Part shown: positions 26,286 through 39,280 of the stretch, in pieces
Layout: each line of letters starts with the position of its first letter
Position numbering within the stretch: the stretch's first letter is position 1
DNA from: Panopea generosa
Taxonomy: Eukaryota; Mollusca; Bivalvia; Adapedonta; Hiatellidae
DNA length: 64,000 nt
Direction: 5' to 3'
Assembly: GCA_029582155.1 (NCBI GenBank)
Contig: CM055895.1
Span: 51,426,250-51,490,249, forward strand
Notes under the pieces: model-generated
What the model was told of the DNA's origin: nothing
What the model saw: only the letters and a program-made list of their open reading frames with translations
Databases searched by the model: none
Program-made: the position numbers and the translations under genes

Positions 26286-28399
26286 AAAAATGTGTTAATT
26301 TACCATTTGTTTTAGTATTTTACTGAGTTTCTAGGTATCTGCACTGACAGAGACTGAAAGTGTGTGCCTATGGTAGTGACTCCTCCTGCTTCCTTAAATG
26401 ATTAAATGTAACCATGATTGTGTTCTTTTACAAGAAAATACAATTTTAACTTTGATGTCTAAAACTAGTTTAAAATTAATACTAAACAGGAATCAATAAA
26501 ATAACATATGACTACATTTTCTTTGTATAAGAAACCTTTTTCCAAAATATAAAAGTGAAACCTGCGTGAGCAGTCACTCTATTCAGAGCAGCTACCATCT
26601 TAACATCATGACCTAATCAACCTTTCAGAGAGACCTCAGCACCTTATCAGCACATGTTGAGAAGCCCATTACAAGTTACTACAGTAAAACTTGTCAAAAA
26701 CCATGGGTCTACTATATTAAATTAGAAAACTGATTTACAACTGAACGTTTATGATTTACGATAGATACCAGATCTTCAGGTAGTTTTAACAATCACCTCA
26801 CGAGGAATTTAAATTAGTAAGTAAATCAACTCAAGGACCTTTTTATTGCATTTTAAGCTTTCCTGATAAAAACACCCAACTTATCTGCTATTTGTATCTT
26901 TCAAACATCATAACAATCTTATTTGATAGGAAAAAAAATGTTTGTCTAAAAATAAACAAAATAAACTTGTCAGTTATTCATTTTCTTAATTCTTTTTAAC
27001 CAAACAGATCCATTTACAATATCATTTCTACAACTCATACATTCTGCAGGGGCATATCCAGGATATCAATTCAGGGGTGGGGGTGGACTAAGGAGACGCT
27101 ACACAAAATCTGAATGAGCATACAATTTCCATTTGAAATATAGTGGATTTTAATAAAATATGGGAGGTTTAGTGGGGATGTGTACATAGGTTTTTTAAAA
27201 GGTTAGATCCACCACTGTCCCGCAATATTTATATTTTTATTTTTTAATTTGAACCTTATGTAAGTGTACCAGGTACCAGTTAGAATTCAAGATCAATCAT
27301 ATGTTTTGTTAAAGGGGCAAATACATATACAGTGAAACTGCAATAATTTGATGTCAACTGCAAATACAATGTACATAATTACACAGTGAAAATGGAACGA
27401 CTCGAGGTTGACTGCAAATATATATACAATGAAACAGCAATAACTCAAGGTAATTTTTAGTTTCACTCTAGCATTTAAGATACTGATGTTTTCAAGTTAT
27501 TGCAATCAATATACAATTTTTCAGGTAAACTACCTTGTTCATAGCATAATGTTAGATTAAAACACACACACTCTATTGTTTTTAAAATGATTTTGAACCT
27601 AAAGTAGTATTCATTTATGTTCTGTATTTTGTTATTTATTCTGTATTTTGTTATTTGTTTTCTGTATTTTGTACCATTTAGAAATATAAATTAATATTAA
27701 TATAAAATTAATTCTTATTTTTCATCAAGTCAAATAACAGTAAAACAAAGAATTATTCTTCGTCAAGCTTTTAAAAACCCATGCTCATCTGGTGAACAAA
27801 TAATGTACATATTATATAGACAGAGCCTACGTAAGGTATATTCAATGTTTATACCCATTGGTGGACAGAGTTAATGCAGTATGACAAGTTTACAACCTTA
27901 CAGATGGGGGGTTCTAAATCCTACCCTTCTCTCTGTTACAGATTACTATTGTGTAGTTAGAACAGCTTTAATCCCATTCTGTGTGTTACGTACTAAGCTG
28001 CACAATTTAAGTAAACAGAACTGAAGTTTTTGGGATTATGCTTTCATGCCAGGCAATTAAGATCTGAAAGGTACACAGTGCTTTCACTCCTACTTCAAAG
28101 ATCTAGATGTATGTAAATCAGATGTAAAACAAGTAGACATGGAGAGAGATGTAAGACAACAAACTCAACTGTGTGCTATGACAACTGTTGAGATGTCATG
28201 TCTAATGAATTCTTACAAAGGAAGTGTTGACAATGTGAACAGACCTCTTAATGTATGTCCACAAAGTAATGGATATCTTATTCACACAGAGTAAATGATA
28301 TTCTCTAAAAATAAGTATGGAATAAAGAGTAACTGGTGGGAGTACAACTTATATAATTGATACCCCTCCCACATCTCACCATTATGAAGGCATAATGAA
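26286..28399. other. Intronic DNA, nothing recognised
   Basis: AT-rich first intron of the FBXW10-like gene; a few short direct repeats (TTCTGTATTTTGTTATTTGT at about 27620-27670) but no element family. Confidence 0.4.
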
Positions 28400-28590
28400 A
28401 TATATTTAAATCTTACTTTAATTGTGAAACAAATTATTACAACAAATCACACTTAAATTCTTCCTGCCCGAGGTAGAACCAGTACTAGGCACGAAATGTG
28501 GATAAAGTGTCTTGCTCAAGGACACCACACATAGCAGTGGCAGAGGATCGAACACTGGCGACCCTCCGATCATGGGTCCAATTGATAGAG
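28400..28590 (-). mobile_element. tRNA-derived SINE family 3, partial
   Basis: On the minus strand it carries a box B-like GTGTTCGATCCTCTGCCAC and the shared body GGTGTCCTTGAGCAAGACAC, then AGTACTGGTTCTACC. The tail contains TTGTTTCACAATTAAAGTAA. Matches 39058-39275, 59930-60065 and 60755-60975. Confidence 0.8.
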
Positions 28591-28837
28591 AAAATCAATT
28601 GACCTGAATGACAAGATTGTCAAGTCACATGATTATAAATGTCATGAACTTGTTTTATTCATGTAACTTGTTTATTATTCTAAGCTGCATTTGACATGAA
28701 TTCAAATTCTACAGGATATTAAGCAAACTCCACCATTTCACAACCCCAAAAGCAGGGGAGTGGGACATAATTTCGTTATAGACTAGACTAGTATAATAAA
28801 GATAAGTATTTAATGAAGAACACAGTGAATGTCTTAC

Positions 28838-29435
28838 CTTCCTGCTCCTCTGCAGCCTTAACTTCAGAAATGAGCAGTGTCTGCGCCTGTGTGCCAATTG
28901 TATGCAAGAGATGGGCGTCACACATCTGCAGAAGCACAAGCGCAAAGTTGGACTTACTCCAGTAATTTGCATCAGCAAACCAATGCCATGTTGACCCTAT
29001 AAAGTTTTCAACATCTTTCTGAGACAAGGCGCGGTCAGAACTTAGTGTTGACATATCTGTTCGCAAACTTGGATTTGTCCGACTGCGTGAGTATGTGAAG
29101 TCTTTATATAAAACTGGCTGCAATAATTTGACAACTTGCGCTAAAAGTTCAGCACTATGGGTCCTTTGCATTAGACCTAGCATAAACCTCTTGCGTGAAT
29201 GGTCGCCAAGTCGTGGAAACCATTCTTTTATATCTCGCAACTTGAAGGTCAGTTTACAAGTCTCGCATTCACTGCATGTTGTAGATTTTTCAGTGTTGAC
29301 ACATCGAAGTAGAGGCGCCTGTCCGAGGTTAAACTCGAACACCTCAATGTTGGATGCAGAATGTTTCATCATGTCTATGTCATCTGAAGAAGTGACGCTC
29401 GACACGTCACTGTATCGACACACCTCCAACATCAT
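28838..29435 (-). CDS. FBXW10: FBXW10-like, exon 1 (N-terminal region)
   Basis: Starts at ATG 29435 (a second ATG follows immediately) with an in-frame TAG nine codons upstream. It ends at GAAG|GTAAGAC, 28838/28837. It encodes 199 codons plus one base. Residues 40-95 read APLLRCVNTEKSTTCSECET, then CKLTFKLRDIKEWFPRLGDH, then SRKRFMLGLM. This matches the N-terminus of vertebrate FBXW10 (APYFRC..., CETC, KEWF, RRF). Later blocks KDFTYSRSR and WHWFADANYWSKSNFALVLL also have clear FBXW10 counterparts. The CxxC pair could bind a metal. A further untranslated exon upstream is possible. Confidence 0.9.
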
Positions 29436-30887
29436 CTTGGTTTGTGTGTGAGTCTTCTAATCTAGTGTAATTAGTCTCCTGTAATACACAAAAAGAATTT
29501 TCAATTCTAAAATTTATCACAAAGGATGAAAGATACCAAAACTTGCATTCAAAAAGTAATTTTCTTTAAAAAAAAGAACATTCCCAGGGTCCGGGGGCCC
29601 CCCCCTGCCTTTACTCTAGAGGAATTGGGCCCGAGGGCTTTCTGTGGAGTGGAATGTTTTTTCAAATTTTTGAAATTCATTGTGTTATTGATTCAAATAC
29701 AACAGCATATATATTCAACTAGTAAGAAGCACTTGTCCCTAATCTTCTTTTTTATCTTTTCTCATTTTATCCGTATATTTTTCGATCTACTTGTAAACTT
29801 TCTTGGATAAAATGTATTATACTATTCTGTCACTTTGATATCAATTGTTCGTGTATTGTAGATGTATGTATACTATAATGTTTCTGAATTGTAAAAAAAA
29901 AATTAATAAAAAGAAAAAAGAAAAAATCTATTTATTTCAATCCGCCCTGTATATTCAATTGAACAGTGAGTTTTATAAGAATTTTAAACTTTCTTTAATT
30001 GAGTCCTCCACCATGGTTATGTGTGGTGAGTTGTCCTTTAGCAAGTCGCTATGACGTATGCGTATATTTAATACTCAGGTACTACACAAGAAGATTTCAA
30101 GTTATTTGTCTCAGAAGAACAAGTCACAATGGAAAAAAAACAGACAAAATTAAAAACAAACCTGTGAGAATTCCTACTTAAATAAAGTTTTAGCCATCAC
30201 TGAAAAATAATTACAAGTTCTTAATGAGAAACCTGGTGCAACAAGCATTACCGCAAAACTTTCCTCACATTCTCAATTATTTATCAACTACAATTTTATA
30301 TAACATGACAATTCATATAATGTAAGGCTTAAATAGAAGTTATTGAATGTATGTCTTCAGCTGTCTTTTTAAATAAACCATGAAATTTTCAATACTCAAA
30401 ATCCAGTAAACCTGGTCATTATTTACACTATTGTGAAATAAATTTCAGATTATTATGATTTCTCAAATTTATAACAAAAAAAACAACAATCAAAATGAAT
30501 GAAATCATGATTATCAAATGCCATCAATGGAATACAATAATCATTTCTTTCTAAGTTCTTACAAAACTTTCATTAATGAATCCTGATTCAAACAATAAAA
30601 GACAAATACACACATCCATGCAGTACCAACAATCCAACTTACGCCTGTGAGAGGATAATTGTCAGACCATGGTAAATAACCATGTTTAACCATGTTTGCC
30701 AATTATGACCATGTTCAACCAGGGTATGACCATGGCCAAACCAAGTAATACCAAAAAGAAGTTAACACATAAGAACTTTAGTTACACTAAAGCAATGTAA
30801 GATCAACTTTGCATTCATCTACCTCTTGATGCCGGAGACATGGAATTCTTTCTTCAGATAATATACAAATTCAATTTCAGGTAATGC
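29436..30887. other. Region upstream of the FBXW10-like start; no clear promoter
   Basis: Should contain the FBXW10-like promoter or 5' UTR. Contains a G/C-rich patch at about 29585-29640 within AT-rich DNA, perhaps a decayed dispersed repeat. No TATA box or CCAAT pair stands out. Confidence 0.35.
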
Positions 30888-31128
30888 TTAACCCTTAACT
30901 TCATATAGATGCCTCTGGACACCTCTAATATAGACGCCTTTGGACACCTAATATAGAAGGCTTTTGAATTATTGTGTGAATTATGTTTGTATTGACTAAC
31001 AGAGTGGAAAACAGTGCAGGAAGTGTTCAGATTGCTCGTTATGAGCAATCTGAACTCTTCCTGCACTGTTTTCAAAGACTTTCTGTGATTAGTGTGGGAA
31101 AACGCGTATCTATGGAGTAAAGGGTTAA
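30888..31128 (-). mobile_element. TTAA-flanked MITE, copy 3 (reverse)
   Basis: TTAA at both edges with inverted ends TTAACCCTTAACTTCATATA and TATGGAGTAAAGGGTTAA. The internal hairpin at 31007-31073 is nearly perfect, with about 30-bp arms (GAAAACAGTGCAGGAAG and GTTCAGATTGCTC pairing with GAGCAATCTGAAC and CTTCCTGCACTG). An ORF covering it is a shadow. Confidence 0.85.
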
Positions 31129-33035
31129 TTACCAAAGCAAGAATAGTATAACCATTATTATTAGTTTATTTTAAGTTTACAACACCAAACACTTAAAGAG
31201 CCTTAGTTTAAATACACAAGTATATAAAACTGAGGAAGCTTTTGTCTTTTATAATTTTAACAGTCTGACATGACTCAATCTAGTTATCCATTGCAGTAAT
31301 CAACCCTAGATGAAATTCAATCTCAAATGCAGCGTAGAATTCCTGAATAACTGTGGATTATATCATTTATAATCGTAGATGATTTTATATGTTTAATCTA
31401 AAATCACTTAATAATGACGATACAATGTAACAATTAAAATATTCCTATTAATATCATAATATATCTAGTAAAAACAGTCTAAATTATAAAAGACATACAA
31501 GTAATTTTTTAAGGAATAATGAAAAAGATAATATTTCTGATTATGACTATAATTTGAATTACATATAACAAATTAATATACTTTTTTGGTGAAACATAAA
31601 AACAAAAAAGTAATATCATATAAAAACATACCATTTTTAAAATAAAACCTTTCATTCAAGCAGAAATTATCCAAATAAAATATGAAAAATTCCAAAACCA
31701 CTATTTAGTAACACTACAATGTTGCACTATAGAAGCTTATGAAATATCCAATATTATCAATAACAAGCTATACTCGCTTGATCAAAGGATTCCCGTTTTC
31801 ACACTAAGCCCACAAGCACAACTGAGCAACCAGACCTATGTCCCAATCAGTTATAAATTCAATCAATACCCTCATGTCTTTATAAGGTGGGCGCTTATAC
31901 ACTGACAATGTGACATCGCGACCTACTCATCCCACATTACAAGTGTCCGTGACAAAAAGTTTTTATCACACTTTTCCATTCCATTAGTTTTATTGATATA
32001 ATGACCTTATACATATAATCTCTGATAACTTGAGGAAAATGTCAATAATGCAATAATAAATACATCCAATAAGATGAAAGCATAAATCACTGAGTACTCA
32101 CTTTATTCTGTTATGATTTTTTTTAACCAAAACCTGTCCTTGATAAAATAATTATTCACTCAAGTGATGGTTAAAAATAAACTTAAATCACATTTTATTT
32201 CACTGAAACTTTCTGTAAGAGCTCTTAATCTCTTTCAAGTTGCAAGTTTAAAATTTGTTTGCATTAACTTTTGTGATTACGGTAATACCCAGGCTGATAG
32301 CCGTTTAAATTCTGATCAAAAGATACATTTTCTCAATATCTACTCGATTCTATACCCCAAGAAAGCCTCTAGTGTGTTTACAAAAACTCAAACAAACAAA
32401 AAGCTTCTTAAATATTCCATTTAGAGATTAACGGGAATAAGCATTGATTTTCCGACTCAATCAATCAGTATTATAAAGAGGTTACAACATTTTGCTATGC
32501 CTACCATAATCAAAATAATATATGTATTCAGACTGATAAACCACAGTACCTTGAGAGAAAAAAATCAAAAGATCAATGCTTTTTTAAAAGTAAATATTTG
32601 ATAAACCGAAAGTTAATATTTCAATTGCTACTGATTTTAAAACTTCATTTCCCTTTTTAAAAAGTGAGATGAAAAAGGCAACTATTTAAAAGGTTTTTAA
32701 AGACATTTTACCAGCACTATACTTTCAACCAATAAAGAGCAAGTCAATATAATTTTTAATCAGAAAGTTTTAAGTTTATACAATTCATTGTCACCCGGAT
32801 ATACAATGGCTACTCAGGTTTCTTAGGTTATCAATAACATTGCATACTTAATGATACCATGGTCTGTTACCTGTAGATAAAAGGGGCAAGGAAATGTCTT
32901 CAACCTCAGGCAATACTTGCCTGCATATCATTACCATTTAGTTTAAATTTATTTGTTTTACAGCGACTGTGAAACATTTAAAGTTCATTCAACATGTATG
33001 TTTCAGTGTGTATTCCTAATCGGTAAGGAGAGAAA
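31129..33035. other. Intergenic DNA, nothing recognised
   Basis: AT-rich. An 86-codon frame at 32164-32424 has biased composition and no family resemblance. Confidence 0.4.
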
Positions 33036-33037
33036 TG

Positions 33038-33115
33038 TATGTTGGTGGTCAGGCCAGTTGAGTGGGTAGAGCATTCGCCCTATAAGTAAAAGGTCCCAGG
33101 TTCGAGACAGACTAG
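33038..33115 (+). mobile_element. tRNA-like SINE head fragment
   Basis: GGCCAGTTGAGTGGGTAGAG provides a box A and GGTCCCAGGTTCGAGACAGA a box B. The following sequence has no recognised SINE body, and the acceptor ends do not pair, so a functional tRNA is unlikely. Confidence 0.55.
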
Positions 33116-36015
33116 CTGCATATTTTTCTAGTCCTGTTAAATTGGTGTCCAAAGTAGGACTGTGGCTCATATATACATTTTGAGACACATGAACATAGTT
33201 TGTCCTGTTACAATACATTTAAGTTTTGTTGATTAAGCTGTGCTCCGACCCAGCATGCAAGTAGCTGTATGTTTTTTTTTCCTGTGTTTTAAACTTGTTT
33301 TTTACATTTTGAACGTGCTTTCTCATACATTTATTTAAATATGAACTTAAAATGGTGGCTTCTGGTGCATTTCAAGACATATTTACAGCTATTACTCAAG
33401 GGTCAATGATGATTGAGAAAAATGTTTACATGCATAAATATACAGTAACATACAGCATTATCAAACACAATAAACACAACTTCTTGTCTCATTTTACCCC
33501 TGATGTCTATCCCCCAATTTTTTATTGCTCTTTAGACATTTTTATTTTTGCACTTTCGGACAATGGTGTAGGTCCGGGCCTACCAGTTTAAAGGCAGCTC
33601 TCGGCAGGAATATGGCAAACTTTTTTATAATAATAACATAAATATCAACTATTTCTGAACAAATTTTAAATGAAGTACATAAAAGACAGTATATGGCTGG
33701 ATTAGGTGACTGAACCCATAACAATCTAACCAATCCTAAAATGGTTGACAGTGTTAATCTGCACTGGTATTAAGTTCTAATTTTAATTAATTTTTCCAGA
33801 AAAAAAATAACATAGCATTGTAATATTTATTGCCTATATTTAATTTTTTTATAGATATAATCTGTTAAAGTATAGAAGATACAAACAGCTAAAAAAATTG
33901 TCCACATTCCATTTTGTTAATTTAACACATATATAAATTATGTTACAAATAATTTACAATATACAGTTGGAAGAAGCCGAATTTCAGCATAAAAAAGCCC
34001 TGAATTAGACCAAGTCCAACACATATCTGTGACATTACAAATAATCCAATACCTACACACATTACAAAATACATGTTCATTAGGAATAATCCAACATAAA
34101 ATTTACACAGTTTTAATATACATAACAAAACAAAATGCTTGATTACAGTCATTTATAATCACATCAAACTATTGTCAAGATTCGTGCCTAATGCTTTTAT
34201 TTTATACAAATTCTTTATACAAATGTAAATAATACACCATATATGACAAAACGGTAATGCACAATTAGTCACCCTTGTGCTGTTGTATACTATTGATTGT
34301 GCTTTACTAACCTGCATAAATTTGTATGTCATTTGTAACCAAAAGCGTCACATGAGCCCTAAATATTTACTGAACAAATGTTCCACACCGTGTCACGCAG
34401 GCACGCACGCACACTCATCCCCCCAATTTTAGCATAAGAAAGCAAAATTAAGTTCATTATTATTTTTTTAAATTGTTATAAGTAAAAAGAAACCTGCAAA
34501 CTGTCAAACTTTATGGTAATTATAATATGTATTTGTTTACAATTTAACACACTTCTTATTCTCGGATCCAAAGAAAAATGCAGGGCCCGCAGAAACATTT
34601 ATAAATTCACGTGATGCGTACATGTCAGTCACATAGCACCATTTATGCATTCATGGGTAGCTAGAGTTCATGAAGGCAGAACAAAATTTGCTTTAAAAAA
34701 TATGCCTGCTGCAGGAGGCCGGCCAGGACAGTGACCCTGGTCCCCCAAAAATGATTGCAAAAGGGTTTGTATTTAATAAGATCATAATTATGTGACAACC
34801 TTGGTATAAGCAATGTATATATAAGTGCTTAATGGGTGCCAAAACAATTGTCACCTGAGCAAAAGGCAATTTGTAAAATAAATTCTAAAGAACTTCTTGA
34901 TAGCTACAGGAAGATGATAGAGATGGTCTGAGATACATTTTTGAATATCATTGTATCTGGGGATGATCCGTGGATTCATCACTCTGAGTCTGAATCAAAG
35001 GTTCAATCTAAACAATGGAAACGAAAATGTTCAAACAATTTTGGTATTACAATTAAGGTATTCTTTTGACACATTATGATCCAAAAGGACACACTGTCAG
35101 CGCAAATTATTATTCTGGTGTAATGTTTTGCCAGATATATAAAAAATGTTACACCACAACTTTTACTGAAGAATGTTATCCTTCTGCAAGACAACGCCTC
35201 TACTTATACTGCTTCAAAAATGTTAAGACCTACAAGTAGGAAATTCTTCATCATCCTCCCTACAGCACTTACCTAGCTGAGGCTGCTCCGTATGATTATT
35301 ATTTAAATGGTATTCATTGGGGCCTTAAATCATACCTTAAGACATAGATCTACATCTAGGTTCACTAATGGAAACCAAAAACCTACCCCACTGCTGGGGA
35401 AAAAGTGAATACTTAAAGAACAAGTTAAATTTCAAAACAAGCTCAAGATAAAATGATGGGGTCTGTACACCTACACAGTAACCATAAGTCGTATGTCTAA
35501 AACAGTTAACAGGTCAACATCCATGTTCTTCATTGATTTATACTGTTATTAGCTGATATTAAACACCATTAAAGAAAATTAAATTTTGAAGGGTTTTCCT
35601 TAAAAAAGCATTTTGGTAAGGGGAATGGTGTCAAAATTTGGCTCCCCAAAAAAATACTGGCTTCCATCCACAAATGTTAATTTAACATAGATGGTTGATA
35701 TAATCAAAAGCAGTTGTTTTAACAAACTCTTGATACTGCTGAAGTGCACACTAGATATATATCACAAGTAGAACCTCTTATCTTTAATTTATTGTTGCTT
35801 GTGGTAAAAGTTTATTTTAAAAAAACACGACCAGTCACTGTACAGGTACTGCAGAACAAACAAGTTTTTGTTTTATACCAATGAAAAAAAAGCACATTTG
35901 TTTGATATAATATGTGAAACTTTATATCCTGCATGTTACCCACATTTTTACATGGATGTAAACTATTAAATCAAATCTAGAAACATCGCTTACAAAACCA
36001 ATATCAGTGGATTCA
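33116..36015. other. Intergenic DNA, nothing recognised
   Basis: AT-rich with a few short direct repeats (ACAAATAATCCAATACCTAC region near 34040). No coding exon supported. Confidence 0.4.
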
Positions 36016-36019
36016 ATTT

Positions 36020-36160
36020 CCCCAATTGAGCAAAGCACTTCATCTGCATTTACTTATTACGGTATATTGCCCAGGAAGATTTACAGCATGCTATGCCTAA
36101 GTTGTAAAAATCTTGTTTTACAATCAATGCAAGGTATAAAAACTAAATGTTTACCATTGA
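36020..36160 (+). mobile_element. SINE family 3 body/tail fragment
   Basis: Shares the order of CACTTCATCTGCATTTACTT, CCCAGGAAGATTTACAGC, GCCTAAGTTGTAAAAATCTT and TTTTACAATCAATGCAAG with 39160-39260, without the tRNA-like head. Confidence 0.6.
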
Positions 36161-36674
36161 TTTCAACTGGTATTATAATCCAAGCCATCTCAACATGGAA
36201 TGGGCCCTTATATGAAAGACATAAAGAATGTGTGTATTTTTTTTTATCATTATTTATCTAACACGAAACTTATATGAAAAAGTATAGCTTAAATTATCTG
36301 TTTTCTTTTATTCCACTACTTTTAAACTATTTAAAGGGACTCAGAAAAAGATATTTTTTACAACGTTCACAAGTTTTTGGATTACTGATTAAGTTTCATG
36401 AATTTTGAGAGCCCTGTGGAGAAACATTGAAAATCTGTATTTTGCCTCTAAATCTTGACGGAAGTATAAAAATGATCATCAGATCAAACAAATTCACAAC
36501 TACTTTGAATAACATCCAATACTGAACATCAAAGTAAACTTTCGTTCACTAATAAATTGTTTGATTGGCAAATTCTCATGCAAAACCAACAATCAGAAAA
36601 CAGGAAAACAACAAGTAACTAAATAATGAGTAAATTAGTATAATGGTAAATTAAATAATAGTGTAACAGGATGA

Positions 36675-37060
36675 GAAAATTAAGCAGCCAGTAAGGGACT
36701 CGAACCTAGGGCATTTTGCTAACAGGGTGAATGCTTTACTGTGCTTACCGGATCGCTTACATACTTTTCTCTCCTTAAGGGTTATGTACACACCGCGACA
36801 TATTCCCTCAAAAATTTGGAATTCGTCCTCAAATTTCCATAGAGACCAGAGAATCATATGAATGTTTTTCAGGATATATAAAAGTCATAGCTACACATTG
36901 GGTGCCAATGTCACAGAACAAGATAAATATTCAGTCAGTCAGGGACTTGAACCCAGGACCTTTTGCTTACAGGATGACTAGAGCTAACTGGACCGCTTAC
37001 ATAAGTTTCAATCCTAGTATAGGTTACATACACACTGTGACAATAACAAATAACATTAAA
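36675..37060 (-). mobile_element. Two tandem tRNA-like repeat copies
   Basis: Two minus-strand copies (about 36680-36830 and 36930-37060) share box B-like GGTTCGAGTCCCT or GGTTCAAGTCCCT, a GTAAGCG(A/G)TCC segment, and a TATGTACACACCGCGACA / TACATACACACTGTGACA tail. They are about 245 bp apart in the same orientation. Confidence 0.6.
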
Positions 37061-38021
37061 AGTAAAAGACAGCAACATATTAATGATGCTTGGAAAAGCA
37101 TATATTAAGACTTAACACTGAATCTTACAAAAACCTGGTACAAATGAGCTGGTCCAAACTGGCAAACCTTTTTTTCTGCCAAAATATGTCTTCCCCAAAA
37201 GGTGCTCTTTTACTCAACCTAGATAATTATTTAAAAAAAGCTAGAATAGTCACTCAGTGGAAAGTCATATTAACAACAACTATATTCTAAGGAGGATAGA
37301 ATCATTGTCATGAGAATGAAATTTGATGGCAGATAATGCAGGATAGATGGAACAAGGGCTGACTGACCATGTTTTAGTACTTTTACAACATTGTTTCGAA
37401 TAACTAGAAATGGAATATAAAGTAATATTGTGTTCCGGTCTGTAAATAAAATACAAAATGACATTTTTCTAACTATGACAATGCACTGTAGTTGTGTCAC
37501 CCCATTTGTTGAAACAAGTAAATGAATATTAAAATCTAATATTGATATGGTTCTGTAAAAAAAATAACCAACGGAATTTTACATACAGTGGGCCATGTAT
37601 CGGCATGATAAAGACGTGTCTTACTGCCTTAGCAATCGACATAACCTTTAATCAAATACAACGTTAATTTATACGAAAACTGATAACCTGTTATCAACAA
37701 TTGACAGTATACTTTACATGATATAAGAGCTGTCACTTTCCGTAAGTGTAAACGTCCCCTAGGTGACGAATAATGTTTAGGAAGGTGCGAGTTTTCAGAC
37801 TAGTTCAATGTCTTATTCTCATTTGCAAAATACGGATTCTTCACTTGAACTAAAGTACTACCGAATACCCGTCTTGAAGCAAACGGTTTACCATCTATAT
37901 TTTCTAGTTAAAAATACTGTTTCTAATGCTGAAATTATATACACAGTCTACTGCTTGATTATGTCCCTTATCAACTCTTTAGCGTTAACACTTTTCGTTC
38001 TTGATTGTAACAATGTTTCTG
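37061..38021. other. Intergenic DNA, nothing recognised
   Basis: No exon supported. Base composition becomes less AT-rich toward 38.1 kb. Confidence 0.35.
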
Positions 38022-38106
38022 ATTGGTTAAAGGTAGAAAATATACCAATCATATTTCTTTTCACAAGTGTTATATGCTACATGTAAACAACGGCGCCAGA
38101 TTTAAA
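38022..38106 (+). promoter_or_regulatory. Candidate CCAAT / GGCGCC promoter block
   Basis: An inverted CCAAT (ATTGG, 38022-38026) and a forward CCAAT (38045-38049) are followed by GGCGCCAGATTTAAA (38092-38106). GGCGC is four bases from TTTAAA, resembling the CDE/CHR spacing of cell-cycle promoters. It lies upstream of SPC24, whose first coding exon starts at a splice acceptor and so needs an upstream non-coding exon. Purely motif-based; weak. Confidence 0.25.
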
Positions 38107-38389
38107 GGTTTAACTTTTAACATTTAAAATAAATTGTTACTAGTTATTCTGCAGTATATATTAGAATAATTTATGTATATAATTCTTTCTCATATTTATT
38201 TACGTAAAACCGATATATATCTGATCCAAAGATGGTGTAGCTGGTGGGGGATTTCTTGTTCCAGTCATTATGTGTATCGAAGTACATTTGTTGTTGGAGG
38301 CGCGAACAACCAACCCCCACCCTTTGAATGTCTCCAGATTGGATGCCATTCCCCACCCCACCACCCTTGAATTCCTCTAGGTTGGATGC

Positions 38390-39050
38390 CATGAGCAGGT
38401 GCTGTGATAGCTGGTTCCACAGCCGTGTAGCCTGATTAAATAAGGCGTGAATGGACAGCTTTTTTTATTATTTTGATATCTGATCTGCTGTCCATAACCA
38501 CGTCTCGGGAGAAGCAAAATAAAAATCTTTAAAAGGCTCCCTAGAGACGTGCAATATGTTGCACTACACAGCCATCTAGCCGAAGGGTTGAAGGTGTTGT
38601 GAAGATAATTTGTTCTGCAGAATGGTACAATGTATCTAATTGCATGACCTCTGGTCGCCACAGTAGTGGTGTTGAGATAGTGTTTGGGGAGGTTGATATG
38701 GCCATAAATTATCCTATACATCATTGTCAGCTTAGCCTGCTGCCATCTATGTTGGAGAGATGGCCAACCAAGGTCTGTCATCATGTTGGAGGTGCTGTTA
38801 GTTGTGCTGTAGTCTTCTTTAATGAAGCATGCTATGTTGGACTGTTTCTTAGTTACTGTACACAGACTTATGTGTATGGATCCCATACTCTGGAGGTGTA
38901 CTTGAGCATCGGTCTAATGAGGGCCTTGGATCTTGGTTGCATGCGGATAGCTAAACAATTTTGTTCTTATGAATGCCAGACTGTTGTTGGCTCTCTTTGT
39001 AGTTGACTCGACATGCAGCTTCCAGGAGTTGTCCGAGAGTGTTTTCCCCA
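38390..39050 (-). pseudogene. Decayed LINE reverse-transcriptase C-terminal fragment
   Basis: Read on the minus strand in several frames it gives GKTLSDNSWKLHVESTTKRA then NNSLAFIRTKL. After a frameshift come KALIRPMLKYTSRVWDPYT and then DLGWPSLQHRWQQAKLTMMY followed by RIIYGHINLP. This is the order seen at the C-terminus of jockey/CR1-type non-LTR reverse transcriptases (SW..H, ANR.L.F.R, ALVRP.LEY...VWDP, LGW.SL..RR...L.MMYKI). Frameshifts and stops make it non-functional. The catalytic part of the enzyme is absent. Confidence 0.85.
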
Positions 39051-39054
39051 GGTA

Positions 39055-39280
39055 TCATTTGTGGAGTGCATGGTCCATTGGTAGAGCACCCAAACCATGA
39101 TTGTAGGGTCTTGGGTTAGATTCTCTGCCACGGCTATTTGTGATGTCCTTTACCAAGACACTTTATCTGCATATGCTTAATACTGTCTAACCAGGAAGAC
39201 TTTGAGCGTGATTTGCCTAAGTTGTAAGAACTTGTTTCACAATCAAAGTAAAAATAAATAAGTTTAAACTAAATCGCCCT
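39055..39280 (+). mobile_element. tRNA-derived SINE family 3, full-length
   Basis: The head GCATGGTCCATTGGTAGAGC is a clear box A and GGTCTTGGGTTAGATTCTCT is box B. The body has TGTCCTTTACCAAGACACTT and CTAACCAGGAAGACTTTGAG. The tail is AAGAACTTGTTTCACAATCA, then AAATAAGTTTAAACTAAAT. It abuts the LINE fragment on its left. Confidence 0.85.

Noticed and set aside
33038-33115. Functional tRNA gene
   Set aside because: Boxes A and B are present, but acceptor and anticodon stems do not pair cleanly, as in the other SINE heads of the window.
38599-39006. 135-codon plus-strand ORF
   Set aside because: It is the antisense shadow of the minus-strand LINE reverse-transcriptase fragment.
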